Shown: piece after piece, positions 13,203 to 23,631 of the stretch | Layout of the letters: the number at the start of each line of letters is the position of its first letter | Numbering within the stretch: the stretch's first letter is position 1 | Source: Ophiosphaerella korrae | Lineage: Eukaryota > Ascomycota > Dothideomycetes > Pleosporales > Phaeosphaeriaceae | Assembly (NCBI GenBank): GCA_028456385.1 | Contig: JALNQF010000004.1 | Coordinates: 615,418 to 679,417, forward strand | DNA length: 64,000 nucleotides | Direction of reading: 5' to 3' | The notes under the pieces: generated by a model | What the model saw: only the letters and a program-made list of their open reading frames with translations | What the model was told of the DNA's origin: nothing | Database searches by the model: none | Position numbers and translations under genes: made by a program

Positions 13203-13801
13203 TTACTCCCTCCCATACGATATCTTCTGTCGCTTGATTGACTTTCCATCCTCGTCGTCTTCCTCGCCCACCTTCTTCTTCTTACTTCCGCCGCCTGATT
13301 TGTTCAGGCCGTTTGTGGGCTGGCTCGACTCGCGCGTAGGGAAAGACGATGTCGGAGTCGGGACGTGGGATGGCGTGGTGGCAGAGGCCGGGGTGGAGGT
13401 CTCGCGCAGGAAGCTGGCAGAGCTGCGGCTGAATATCCTGTCGACATCGCTGACGGGAGCCTTACGCCGTGTGGTCGTACCAGCACCGCCCGCTGTAGTG
13501 GTTGTGGCAGCGCCCTTGATGTAGTTGTCGAAGCCCTTGATGATGTTGCCGGCGGTCGTCTCCTCGAGGTACGTCGTTTCATGGCGCAGGATGCTATCCT
13601 CGAGAGCTAGCTGGACGCAGAGGTAAGCGCACGGCCTCAGACGTATGTTTTGTATAGTCGACCCACCAAGTTGTTGTCAATGGTTCTCTTCTTCTGCAAG
13701 GATTCGCGCAGGTCGCGTCGCAGTCGCTCGTAGTAAGGCATACCGCGAGATGCATCTGCACTGGTATCTTTGGAGCTTCCAGGTGGCGCGTTTTCAGCCA
13801 T
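13203..13801 (-). CDS. EAF6: NuA4 histone acetyltransferase subunit Eaf6
   Basis: Small nuclear subunit shared by the NuA4 and NuA3-type histone acetyltransferase complexes. Two exons on the minus strand, 13801-13667 and 13610-13203, with a 56-bp GTGGGT..CAG intron, give 180 aa. The family core is clear: GMPYYERLRRDLRESLQKKR near residues 20-39 forms the coiled-coil start, then LEDSILRHETTYLEET and GNIIKGFDNYIKG around 47-80. The remaining hundred residues are low complexity, with Thr/Ala and Ser/Pro stretches and a final basic patch (KSGGGSKKKK, KRQKISYGRE) that may act as a nuclear signal. The gene is divergent from TFIIS, with 285 bp between the two start codons. Confidence 0.9.
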
Positions 13802-14086
13802 TTTGGTGAGTTATAGTTATGTTGCGATTGCTTGGAGCCTACAAGCAAAGTGAGTCCACAGACGCGGAGACTAGTGTTGTCTTGGCAAGCTCTGGCCCTC
13901 GGACCCAAACGACATCTTCATTGTTACCAAACTAACAACCAGCCTCACTCACTTCACTCTCACCAACCCATCAACCGCTTGCAAACTGAAGCTTGCCGCC
14001 GTCGCATACATAAACCCTTGAATCCCACAGTTTGATAACGTCATCGCGCACGGCATTCTCCCCGCACCGAGCTCCCCACCATCGTC
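13802..14086. promoter_or_regulatory. Shared divergent promoter, EAF6 / TFIIS
   Basis: The 285 bases between the start codons of EAF6 (minus) and the TFIIS gene (plus) must hold both promoters and 5' leaders. A CT- and CA-rich stretch near 13920-13985 precedes the TFIIS start. No specific factor site was established. Confidence 0.6.
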
Positions 14087-15041
14087 ATGGCCATGGAACC
14101 TAAAGAGATTGAGCTTCGCGGCAAGGCCATCGCCAAAGCAATGCAAGAGAGCGAACCCAGCTCCTCAATCCTCAAACTTCTCGGCGACCTGAAAACAGGC
14201 GTCCACGCCACTGAAGACCTTTTGCGACAGACCCGTATCGGTGTGACCATCAATCGTCTTCGGACGCACAAGGACCCCGCCGTACAACGACTCGCGATAG
14301 AACTCGTGTCCAAGTGGAGGGATGAGGTCAAGAAAGGACCAAAGAAGGGCACTCCACCCAAGGTCGCAAATGGCAGCGCATCGCCCGCTCCTCCGCCATC
14401 AGGCACCGCGTCTCCCGCGCCAAGTCAGAACAAGAAGAAGCATGATGTTGCTCCAGATAAGCGCAATCACAAGACAGACAAGGTCAAGTACCAGGTCACT
14501 GGACAGGAAGCGCGCGATGCCTGCGTCAGGCTAATGTACGATGGCCTGGCCTTCATGAGTGAAGCGCGTGAGTTAAGGCACGTGAGCAATTCATGTCTTC
14601 AACTAACCCCCCTTAGTGCCTGATGAGATCCTAAACGTCGCAAGGCAGGTTGAAGCAGCAGCATACAGCAACGCTGGAAGCGTGAACGATGCTTACAAAC
14701 AAAAAATGCGCTCCCTCTTCCAAAACCTCAAGAACAAGTCAAATCCAGTTCTACGCAAAGACGTCCTGTCAGGCAAAATCGCGCCCAAGAAATTCGTCGT
14801 CATGAGTCACGATGAGATGAAGTCAGACTCGCGCCGTGCCGAGGACAAAAAACTGGAGAAGGAGAACATGAACCAGGCCATGGTCGCGCAAGTCGAAAAA
14901 TCCATTTCGAAAGAATTCCAGTGCGGAAAATGCAAGAAGAAGATGGTTTCGTACAGTCAGGCGCAAACGAGGTCTGCTGATGAGCCCATGACAACCTTCT
15001 GCGAGTGCATGAACTGCGGTAATCGATGGAAGTTTTCATAG
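14087..15041 (+). CDS. DST1: Transcription elongation factor TFIIS
   Basis: Nuclear elongation factor that binds backtracked RNA polymerase II and stimulates cleavage of the nascent RNA. Exons 14087-14567 and 14617-15041 (49-bp GTGAGT..TAG intron) encode 301 aa, the usual length. Domain order: N-terminal LW/TND bundle (about 1-85, with LLGDLKTGVHATEDLLRQTR and a conserved W in SKWRDEV); a Pro/Ala/Lys linker; a central domain from about 130 to 240 (NKSNPVLRKDVLSG); and a C-terminal zinc ribbon with CGKC and CMNCGNRWKF. The ribbon carries QTRSADEPM, which holds the invariant Asp-Glu pair that reaches into the polymerase active site. Confidence 0.95.
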
Positions 15042-15814
15042 TTCGGCCTGTTGAAAATTGGGGGAGGGCGGATTATGTACGATCCTGGTGTTTTCAAGCT
15101 ATTATTTATTCTTTTTTCCAAAGAGAAGCGGGCGTTTTACTGGGCATTCTAGAGGAGTCGGGCTATTGCTGAGGTTGACACTGCTTTCGATTTGAGCCAT
15201 GAGTCTAGGGTGAGATGTGGCTTTTGAAAGACATGTGATGTCATAGCGCTCGGTCGGCGGAGGTGTCTATGGCGATCTTCAACAGACTTTAATATATTCT
15301 GATACCTATGTTGTATTTCACAAGCTTTGTTCGTGCTCTGGATCTTCCATGGTTCATGCAAGAGGTAGCGTCGCCCAAGATGTATTCAGCTTCCTCAGTA
15401 ATGTTACGAGCGGTGAGTGTCGAGCCACTTCATTACAGCTAGGTATAGTTGTATGCGACATCTGCTGACGATTGCCTCATGGGTAGCATCTTCACGGTGG
15501 ACAATTGAACAAATAAGCGCAAGCAAGACATGTATGTGTATTCAGGCTGCCTAATCATTTGGGGAAAGTGCAAGTACTGCATGGCCCCAAGGATGACCTA
15601 AATTCCTTCAGCATGATAATATGCAAGAGGGTCAAATGGGTATCCAGCGTCCTATTAATGGTAGGAGTCCACCCAGGAGATGATCAATCTTCATCAAGTT
15701 GTCAAGGATGCGTGCTGGTAACAGTCCCAAAAATGGATCCGTCCTGCATCTCTGGGATGTATCCATCTAATCTTATTCAGTATATACCTCAACCAGGGGT
15801 TCATATCTTGCGAC
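15042..15814. other. Intergenic, convergent 3' regions
   Basis: Between the convergent TFIIS and 2EXR genes. AT-moderate, with no gene-like frame. It includes the TFIIS 3' UTR. A possible small extra exon of the neighbouring 2EXR gene could lie at about 15690-15760. Confidence 0.4.
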
Positions 15815-16566
15815 TTACTTCGATGCCCAGTCGCTCCACTCTTCGGTCGTGGTTTCAATAGTGACGCTTACTTTGCTTTTGTCAACCCTTGCTTGGGTAT
15901 CTTTAAGAAACTTTGCCTTTTTTTTCTCCAACTCCTCCCAAGATCTTCCACTAGTGTCGAAGATGATGATATGGATGCTTTCCAAACCAGACAGAGAAGT
16001 CACGTCATCCCTGAACAACGGAAAGACACGATCAAAAGTTGACATTTCAACCTGAACATGCTTGATGACATTGACCTGGAATGGGCGCAGGTACTTCAAC
16101 GACGCGGCTCTAGTTTTGTAAGTTGGGAAAGAGAAGACGTTCAGCTGATAGGGCAACAGTGCGGTCTCGGAATAGACTTGGCGGCAAACCCTGAGTAGGT
16201 CCATGCCCACATGCCTTTCATTTGAGGGCGGGACCATAGTAATGATGCGCTGTGGTATCAGCCCTGCTGGGTTGCGAAGAACGAGACCACCGAGGACATA
16301 CTTCCACACGCGGATGCGCAGCTCAGTCGGTAGTTTCAACAAAGGTGAGGCCTGGTTTGCTGCAACTCTGTTTGACCGTTAGAAACTATTGGTTGACTTG
16401 TCCCACGTACTTACAGTTCTTGCTCTCCACCCTTTGGCGTCACATTTAGCAGGCCGCTGCGGAACCTGTGATACCCACGCGCGGGCCGTTTGACAATACG
16501 GTCTTTGCTCTTCTTGGCGGTAGGCTTCTTTTTGTCTCCGGGATTATCTGTCTTGGAAGGCGCCAT
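15815..16566 (-). CDS. 2EXR / F-box-like fungal protein, copy 1
   Basis: Member of the expanded fungal family whose core reads SPLLKLPTELRIRVWKYVLGG (about residues 55-75); the family is common but its biochemical role is not known. Exons 16566-16415 and 16367-15815 with a 47-bp GTAAGT..CAG intron encode 234 aa. The N-terminal 50 residues are strongly basic (KKKPTAKKSKDRIVKRPARG). A second conserved block, LLRVCRQVYSETALLPYQLN, follows the core, as in relatives. A paralogue lies about 1.5 kb upstream on the same strand with the intron at the same position and phase. The stop codon lies inside a good donor sequence (AA/GTAAGT), so a small third exon cannot be excluded. Confidence 0.8.
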
Positions 16567-18116
16567 GGTGGTGGTGCTTTTCAAGTCTTCCTTTTATGAC
16601 AAGCTGCTGAGGGTGTGAGGGTGTGAGGGTGTAGCAAGTGTTGTGATGTGGGTCATTATTTACTAACAAGAACATAGCGACATAGCGACAGATTAGGCAG
16701 CTACCAAGCTACGCATATAATGATACACGGAAGTGAATTGAAGTCAATGGGCTGGAAGATTCTTTGTGCACTCGTACTTGATTCTGTCACAAGCGTGATA
16801 TGACGTTGTGACATGGTAACAGTGCTCCCGTCTGGTGTCTTGACTTGGAAGAAATATCTATATATAACGATTGGGTCACCTTACTGATGTTGGTACTCTT
16901 GCAGATGCAATCCTTGGAGCAATGGCTGCTCGTCTCCATAAGAAAGTAGCTCATGATATTATTACATACTTGTTTAGACCTGAAAATAACAATATGAATC
17001 AAATAATCTAGCTATGGGCATGGATCGCTAGCTTATGTTAGAGAGCAATTAATGTAAGCTTGCCTGATATGAGATGGAAGCTGCTAGATTCAATGTAACA
17101 ATAGTTAATACCCGAACATGATCTCATCCATGAATCTATCAAGTGCTTCTCTTGTCCTGAAAGTAGAAGTTGAGTAGTAGATAGTTATTTCAGATATGAT
17201 ATGCAGATTTGATTATGTAGTGACAGGCATTTATAATGCGACTGGCCGATTGTATAGGCAGTGCCTAGGTATCTAAACAGACACCACCACACCCCCTAGA
17301 CGCAGCCAGCACTCCTATCATGAGGCATACAAGCTGTCTCTTGAAGTTATAAGATATCAGGATCTGGAGTGCCATGCAAACTCAATATTGGTTTTCAAGA
17401 CACGAGAATCTGTTATATCTTGCGATCAGACTCCTTCGTCAAATTAATACACTCAAAAATTCACCTCGTGGTCCTTCCTGTTCACGCAATTCACCTCGAT
17501 TTGATGATGAGATTGCGATTCTCATCACCCCTAGTTTAGTTTGCAGAAGTAGATACTCAACACAAAGTCACAAAAAGGGTCAAAGAAGGGTAGAATAAGC
17601 TGACTATCAATAGATTTGAGTGATACAGAAGTTGGGCGACTCTGCACGGATTGAAATCATTGAGCATTAGATGCGTTGGGGAGGAGTTTCTTCCAAATTT
17701 TTATTTTATTTTATTTTTTTTTTTTTATTTTTTTTTTTTTTTGCATTCCAGTCGGTTTCGCATTCACCCAAGGCATTAGCCATTTGGTGAGGAATAATTG
17801 GGGTGGAGCGGCATATGAAAAGGGTTGAAAAGGATATAGAGGGAGGACATCGCTACCAGTGTGTTCCAAATCATATGTGACATAGTTCTCTAGCCACGGT
17901 TAGATGTCCAAACGCCTCGTCAATGCAACTCCAATATCCCGAAACGACCACACCTAAAGGCCCTGACAAACCCCTGCCTTGCCATCATTATTTGTGGAAC
18001 CCAGAATGGATGACTTATATTTTAGATCCCTGACACTAGATGAGCACCTAGGCCCAGATTCTATTGTTGTATTAGCTTATGAATTCTAGAAACGTAAATG
18101 ATGAGGCAATTAAGAC
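16567..18116. other. AT-rich spacer between the 2EXR paralogues
   Basis: No gene-like frame. Near its left end (16614-16634) GGGTGTGA is repeated three times. A 46-bp T-rich tract lies at 17698-17743. The rest is AT-rich single-copy-looking DNA. Confidence 0.45.
17698..17743. repeat. T-rich low-complexity tract
   Basis: About 46 bases of T interrupted by five or so single A residues, starting as TTTTA units and ending in a pure T run. It lies in the spacer between the two 2EXR paralogues. Confidence 0.9.
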
Positions 18117-18888
18117 TCACAGACTATCGTTTTCATAACTATTCTCTTCCACCCTACTGAACTTGAAGGTACAGCCATTCTTGTGAGCAAAGGCTTCTAG
18201 ATGTGAACAAATTGTTTTTTGACATTCCCAGAACCCAGCCAGAGTCATTGAGCTTAGACAAGGAAGGCGTACAGAAATGCAAGCTAATTTTGGGAGCACT
18301 TTGTCTATCTTAGCGAAGGTGATTAGATCTTTTAGATCCAAAGCATGTTGGTAAAATCTCCCCATGGAAGCACTACTCGTAGTTCTCTGATCTGAAAGCG
18401 TTGGTACTCTGGGAGGGATGTGCTTATCCAACTAAAACCATGCCAGCTGCAAAGGGAGAGCGTATTCACAGCAAATGGCAACATGGCAGCCTCGACGTAG
18501 ATCTGACGGCTTACTTGTAAGAGTGCGGAGTCGTTAATTTCTGGGCAGGGGCGGGATGAATATCCGGTCATGCTGTGTACCAGCAGCTTGTCTTTGCCAC
18601 CAAGAGCGTATCTCCAGATGCAGTTTCGAATTTCGGGAGGGAGTCGCAACAGTGGGGAATTCTGGTTTTTCTCAACGCTATAAGTTGTTAGGAATTAAAC
18701 GCCACAACAAATCACAGACAACGAAGTACTTACAGAACCTTCTCACTACCTTTTGGTGTCACGTTCAACGGTCCATTTCTGAATTTCTGGTATCCTCGGG
18801 CTGGGCGCTTGTCGACTCGATCTTTGCTTTGTCTGGGAGAGTGCGACTTCTGAGGCTGCTTTAGTCTGGCTGATCTGCGGAGCGCCAT
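18117..18888 (-). pseudogene. 2EXR / F-box-like protein, copy 2, apparently frameshifted
   Basis: Paralogue of the gene at 15815. Exon 1 is 18888-18734 and exon 2 begins at 18677; the 56-bp intron has the same position and phase as in copy 1. The shared signature is clear: RPARGYQKFRNGPLNVTPKG, then SPLLRLPPEIRNCIWRYALG, then LLQVSRQIYVEAAMLPFAVN. The first frame stops at 18332, just after LPWGDFTNML. A second frame continues at once with DLKDLITFAKIDKVLPKL and runs to a stop at 18117. Comparison with copy 1 shows the coding region should be continuous here, so one base appears to be missing near 18337-18345. It may be a true pseudogene, a truncated but expressed allele, or a sequencing error. 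The final stop is also embedded in a donor-like sequence. Confidence 0.7.
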
Positions 18889-19680
18889 ATTGTGTGGTTG
18901 AGCATAGAGATGAGGGAGTGAAGTGGCTGGGCAAAATAAATAGAAACGATGTACACCGCGGATCAACTAAGGTTCGGCGCGAAGCCAGGTGAGAGAGACA
19001 ATCTTGCAAAAGCCGTCAAGGCTGGTGGTAAAGGCACACGACAAGCCGCTCCCCAGAGGGTGAGAGAGTAGTCAGGTTACCAACAAAGACCGCCTGCTCG
19101 AGTTGATATATGTGGACTTGCACGTGTGGACGTAATGAGTTATACATTGACTATATCGAAAAGAGCATGTTTCAGGTAGCTCTGGCTCAAGATATGCGCA
19201 GACATAAGTCTACTGTTTCGTGCCAAACTTTCCTAATTCTCTTCAGATGTCGTTCTGTCTGCTTTTACATTACAGGCCCCGACTCTTGCTAAGTGCAAAG
19301 GCCAGTAGTAGTTTATTTAGTGAGCCTAAGGCATGTCAGTGCTTGTCGGAATACGTATCATAAGAATTTAAAGCGAGTCGGGGAGAAAGCTCAGAGAGAA
19401 GATTTTTTAATCGTCAATGACAGCGCTAGACGATTCGAAGAATCAGACTACAAAGCAGCCTTTCAACCTCGCCTCAAGCCTAGCTCCATCTCCGTCTAAG
19501 GATGACGATAACAAGATTCTCATCATTGTTGAATGTAGGGGAAGGCATTAGCATACATACTTGGCTAGGGCTAGAATAACGTCGTAGCACGTGTTCCAAT
19601 GCTTGAGCGTGGAGCGCATGCTTGCTGCGAGCGGGGCTTGATTTGCGTCGCGAAAGAGAATCATATGTATGGCTAGTGCT
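18889..19680. other. Intergenic region
   Basis: Upstream of the second 2EXR copy and downstream of the DUF3807 gene. No supported gene; the short frames at 19.1-19.5 kb have no recognisable motif. Confidence 0.4.
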
Positions 19681-20311
19681 TCAGTAGTCCAAATCAACAG
19701 CATCATCTTTCTGCGCATCCGGTCCGGTGGCTTGGTGCCATGGATCCCATTCATCGCTCTCGTCGTCCGCGTTCTGCGCAGGACCCCTTTCTTTCTGCGT
19801 TCGTGCCTTCTTCAACTTGGCCCTGTAATTGTTCCTGTGTTTCTTGTTCCTCGCCTTTGTCCTCGCGCTGCTGGCAGCCCATTGTTGTGTCTTGGGGGCA
19901 TCACTACTTGCGGGAAGGGCTTTCTCTGCAGGTGTTGATGCAGAACTTGCAGGCTCACGCTGTGGACTGGGCTCAGCCTCACCTTCCTCAGACATATCGC
20001 CTGCCTCGCGCCGTAGCCTGCGTTTTCGGAGGATGGCGTGGATCTCGGAGTGTCGAAACATTGCGATTTGGTCGTCGGTAAGGGTGCGCTTGGTACCGTC
20101 GGAGTAGTAGCCTAGCCCATCATCATCCCCGCCATCGTGGTTCTCCTCGACATGATCCTGTTTGACGCCATGGAGAAAGGTGTCGGGGGTTGGCGCGTGT
20201 GGGAAGTGCTGGGCATGGAATGCGCGGAGGTCATCCTACACCATGAGTGTGACGACCAGAAGCTGGATGGAATAGACATACAACCGTAACAGTTGGAACT
20301 GGCGACGCCAT
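19681..20311 (-). CDS. DUF3807-like conserved fungal protein
   Basis: Function unknown. Exons 20311-20282 (ten codons) and 20235-19681, separated by a 46-bp GTATGT..TAG intron, encode 194 aa. The conserved N-terminal part reads DDLRAFHAQHFPHAPTPDTF, then an acidic stretch (EENHDGGDDDGLGYYSDG), then LTDDQIAMFRHSEIHAILRK followed by basic residues. The C-terminal half is low complexity and charged, with a basic helix (RTKARNKKHRNNYRAKLKKA) and an acidic tail ending in DAVDLDY. The layout suggests a nuclear or nucleolar protein, but that is inference. The family label is from memory of the pattern. Confidence 0.65.
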
Positions 20312-20514
20312 GTTGTTGGCCGTGTAGAGACGGGGACTCAGCTTAGTGTAGACATAATTGTTAGGTGCTAGTTGTCACGTCAAACGCAAACGAAGTTCGT
20401 GCCCGCCGATCGTTCACGCGGTCACGAGTCTTGGCTTCACCGCGGCGCATGACGTCTGATCCCCCACTGGACGTCGCAACGACAACAACACCAACCTGCC
20501 ATATCTGAACAGCC

Positions 20515-21661
20515 ATGAAAACTGCGTCCTTACCTGCATATCCGGTTGCAAGCGTCTGTCTGTTCCTCGCTTGCTCTGCAGCAGCCCGGCCCTTCGACAC
20601 CATCCGGAAGTCGTTCGAAACACTGAGCGGACAGTCCCCGTTGCGTGATCTCATCATGCCCCCTGCCGGCGAGGTGTCGACTGGTGTCGTCGTATCCGAT
20701 GTCATAGGCAAGACACAGAGCATCGCCATTTTCAGCGGCCTCACAAGAGATATTGACGACATAGCTAGCCGTCTGAATGATGCGGCAAAGAATGCGACGG
20801 TGCTGGCACCAGACAATAGCGTCATGCGCAACCTAAAGCGCAAACCGTGGGAAGACCCAGAAGACTATGACAGCTTTGGTGCAACTGCCTATGAGGGCAG
20901 CGCAGGAAAAGACCGTGCGCGAAAGAATCTAGAACGCTTTGTGCAAACCCACATAATCCCAGAGAGCCCCTGGGAAGAGGGCAAGAAAATCGAGACACTC
21001 GCTGGTAACGAGATCTGGTGGGAAAACAAGAATGGCCAGAAGAAGGTAAGTTCATGACTATCTCGCTTCTGCGTAGTCCTGCCGAGACCCACTACAACAC
21101 AATTCCACATCCCCGCCCTTAGCCCAGGACAAACAGAGATCTCTGCTTTCCTACAAACGCAGTCCGCCTATATGTGCTCTCAAATTTTTGAATTTCCAAT
21201 GAACATACGGTGAGATGGCCGAGGTTAGTAATCTCATCTTCCAATTCACTGTCTCTTGTACTGACCCTACCAAAGTTGGTTATGGCGCCAGGTTAGGGTT
21301 CTTCCTTAGCACATTCTCCTGGTCACGAAAGTGGCGTGGGCTCAAGTCCCACTCTCATCATCATTCGTCTGCTTCAAGTAGACAACCCAGGTTCTTTTTT
21401 TGTGGTGTTGGGGCGAGGTTGGTTGGACAGTGCTGTCTTATGTCGCGCCATCTCCATGATGCTCCCACCCACAGCGTCCAGGACTTTGGACAATGGGTCT
21501 CGTGCTTTTTTATTTTAATCCTTTTGAACAGTCGCGTTCGTTGGTTTATGGCAACGAGCTAACCAATTCTGCAGATCCAGCCTAGTAATATTGAAGTCAC
21601 AACTATAGCTGACAAAGTATCGAACGGCGAGATATGGATTCTCGGAGGCTCGCTAGCATGA
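20515..21661 (+). CDS. Secreted fasciclin (FAS1)-domain protein
   Basis: Single-domain FAS1 protein of 205 aa, likely secreted or membrane-associated. A hydrophobic signal peptide covers about residues 8-24 (ending near CSAAA). The FAS1 fold follows: TQSIAIFSGLTRDIDDIASR, NATVLAPDNSVMRNL (H1-type motif), a loop with GKDRARKNLERFVQTHIIPE, and the final strand set NIEVTTIADKVSNGEIWILG. Exon 1 is 20515-21045 and exon 2 is 21575-21661; the joint restores KKIQPSNIEV, exactly the expected end of a FAS1 domain. The intron is 529 bp, ten times longer than others here, and contains a tRNA-Leu-like sequence on the same strand. Vacuolar or cell-surface adhesion roles are known for the family, but none is shown here. 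Confidence 0.85.
21209..21359 (+). tRNA. tRNA-Leu(UAG)-like sequence with two inserted segments, possibly a pseudogene
   Basis: Inside the long FAS1-gene intron. The 5' GGTGAGA (21209-21215) pairs with TCTCATC (21353-21359) as a 7-bp acceptor stem with one G-T. TG then GCCGAG starts the D arm, and the T arm is GTGGG-CTCAAGT-CCCAC (21336-21352). CAC-GAAA-GTG forms the class II variable arm, and CCAGG/CCTGG pair as anticodon stem around TTAGG, fitting anticodon UAG. About 20 nt between the anticodon and the 3' stem half fit the usual tRNA intron position 37/38. A 52-bp segment (21224-21275) interrupts the D loop; removing it restores GCCGAGTTGGT..GGC. Flaws: the first T-loop base is C instead of T, and the anticodon loop is one base short of the usual form. 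A T7 run (21395-21401) could end pol III transcription. Confidence 0.6.
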
Positions 21662-22142
21662 GCAACTCACATGCATAAGCCATGAAAAGCTGTCGGCTAT
21701 CCATGGTCTGGCCGACTTTTAGTCATAAGCAACGTTTGGGGCGCTGGTGCTTTCCTTATGATCTTTTCATGCCGCAAAGGATTCTGATTCGTTGGTTTCG
21801 GGACATGTGTACAAGTAGAGTTATGGGACTTTCATGCATATTACCAGTTCTGCTTGTAAGCAACGCTAGCTAGATTCCTCGTTAGCAATTACGCCCTATC
21901 GTTTCTGGATTTGTAAGACCATTTGCGGCTAGACACTAGTGGCTGAACTACGCAATGGGAGTTACGAGTGTCAAGCTCCAAGCTTCCCCACTTCAATAGC
22001 TACGGAGCCCTTCTTGACTCTCTTGTATGGCACGAGCTCAACATAGCGGGGCTATACAACTATATAAAGATAACATCATGGCACTCTTTCTAATAGCTCC
22101 GTTTCAAACAATCACGGAGCATATACCTCCACCATTTCCAGC
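21662..22142. other. Intergenic region
   Basis: Between the FAS1 gene and the metallo-beta-lactamase gene, both on plus. No supported gene. The last 130 bases include a TATATAAAG box at about 22060, roughly 80 bases before the next start codon. Confidence 0.45.
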
Positions 22143-23244
22143 ATGAATTTCCAATCAGGAGATCTAGCCATTTGCGAAACGTGTGGCACTCAATATGGTG
22201 TGCCCCTCTCCTCACATCCAAATAGCTGTCGCATCTGTGATGTGCGTGACGCCACAACCCCCCATAGCTCCTCCACCTTAACAACCATTCTAGGATCCAC
22301 GCCAATATGTGCCCGCCTCCGGCCAAACATGGTCATCCCTAAACAAAGAGCAAGCCCTGCAAAAGAACGTGTTTGACACCGACGAACATGACTCTCGAAT
22401 CCACTGCATCACAACCAAGCCGCTTACCCCCGCTGAATTGCCCGCCAGCCTCGCAAGCTCTACCACAACGCGGAAGCAGCTCGGCATAGGCGAGAGAGCC
22501 TTTCTCATCCAGACGCCCCACGGAAATGTTCTCTGGGACCTCATCGCCTTCATCGACCCGGCAACAGTGGATTTCATCAACAGCAAAGGCGGACTGAAAG
22601 CCATTGTCATTAGCCATCCGCACTTCTACACCACGCATTTAGAGTGGGCCGGGATTTTCAAGTGTCCGGTTTACATGAGCAGTGATGATGCAGAGTGGTT
22701 GAATCGCGAGGACAAGGAAGGCGTGCGGAAGTGGATCAAGGGTGTGCAGGATATTGAGGAAGTTGGTGGGCAGGTCAAGGCCATTCAGTGTGGAGGGCAT
22801 TTCGATGGCAGCTTGGTGCTGTTATGGGAGAAGAAGCTGTTTATTGCAGACACGATGATGAGTGTGCCGGTATGTTGTTCATCTCATATCTGTAGTGAGT
22901 TGCTGACGAGAAGTAGTCTGGATTTTATCACAAAGATCGCCTGCCTGGGACGGTCAGCTATTCGTTTCAGTGGTCTTATCCAAATCGTATGTTTCCTTCC
23001 CTGCCCTATTGCTAAATCATATATGTTGGTTTACTAAAAGTCTCAAGTAATCCCGCTTCCACCGCCGAAGATCCATGACATATGGAAAGCTATCAAACCC
23101 TTCGACTTCGATACGACCTATGGTGGGTTCCCAGGTCAAAACGTCACGCGTCCAGATCTAAAGGAACAGGTGTTAGAGAGTATGAAGATCTTTTGCAAAG
23201 CTGGTGGACATGACAACGCGGCAGTGTATAGTGAGACGTTATGA
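22143..23244 (+). CDS. Metallo-beta-lactamase-fold protein with N-terminal Cys-rich motif
   Basis: Putative hydrolase or related protein of 313 aa. Exons 22143-22241, 22294-22869, 22917-22986 and 23048-23244, with introns of 52, 47 and 61 bp, join in frame throughout. The N-terminus has a zinc-ribbon-like pattern: CETCG..SCRICDD (about residues 11-34). The central domain shows the MBL-fold strands FLIQTPHGNVLWDLIAFIDP, then ISHPHFYTTHLEW, CGGHFDGSLVLLW and LFIADTMMSVP. The usual HxHxDH motif is altered to SHPHFYTTHLEW, a variant common in this fungal subfamily, so metal binding and activity are uncertain. The C-terminal part (PKIHDIWKAIKPFDFDTTYG) contains a conserved helix. Cytosolic by lack of a signal peptide. 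Confidence 0.85.
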
Positions 23245-23631
23245 GCTTGTTGAGCAGACGACAGCTTGGATGAGGGACAGTTTTTATGATCTCGTTTTAT
23301 TGAAGGCAGTTTTCACTTCATATCAAGTACGTTCTGACCTTGAATGCACCTTCAAGTGAATGCGCCAAACAAAAACCCGCCGCCGCGCTCAGCTCATTCA
23401 TGCTAAAAGATGCTGGTGAAGCAATATCTACATGTACAATATCGCGACTTCTCACCCACCCATTATGAGTCAAATAGCTGGCTGCAAAGAGCTTTCCCTT
23501 GATCCAGCGTGCGTACTACGGTCACCAAAACGCCCAAATATACGGGGGCGAATGACCGTTTTTTGAGAGAATCGAACTATGATGTGGAAACATCTGGAGC
23601 GGCCGTTACTGTCTCAGTAGCTGGCACGGCC

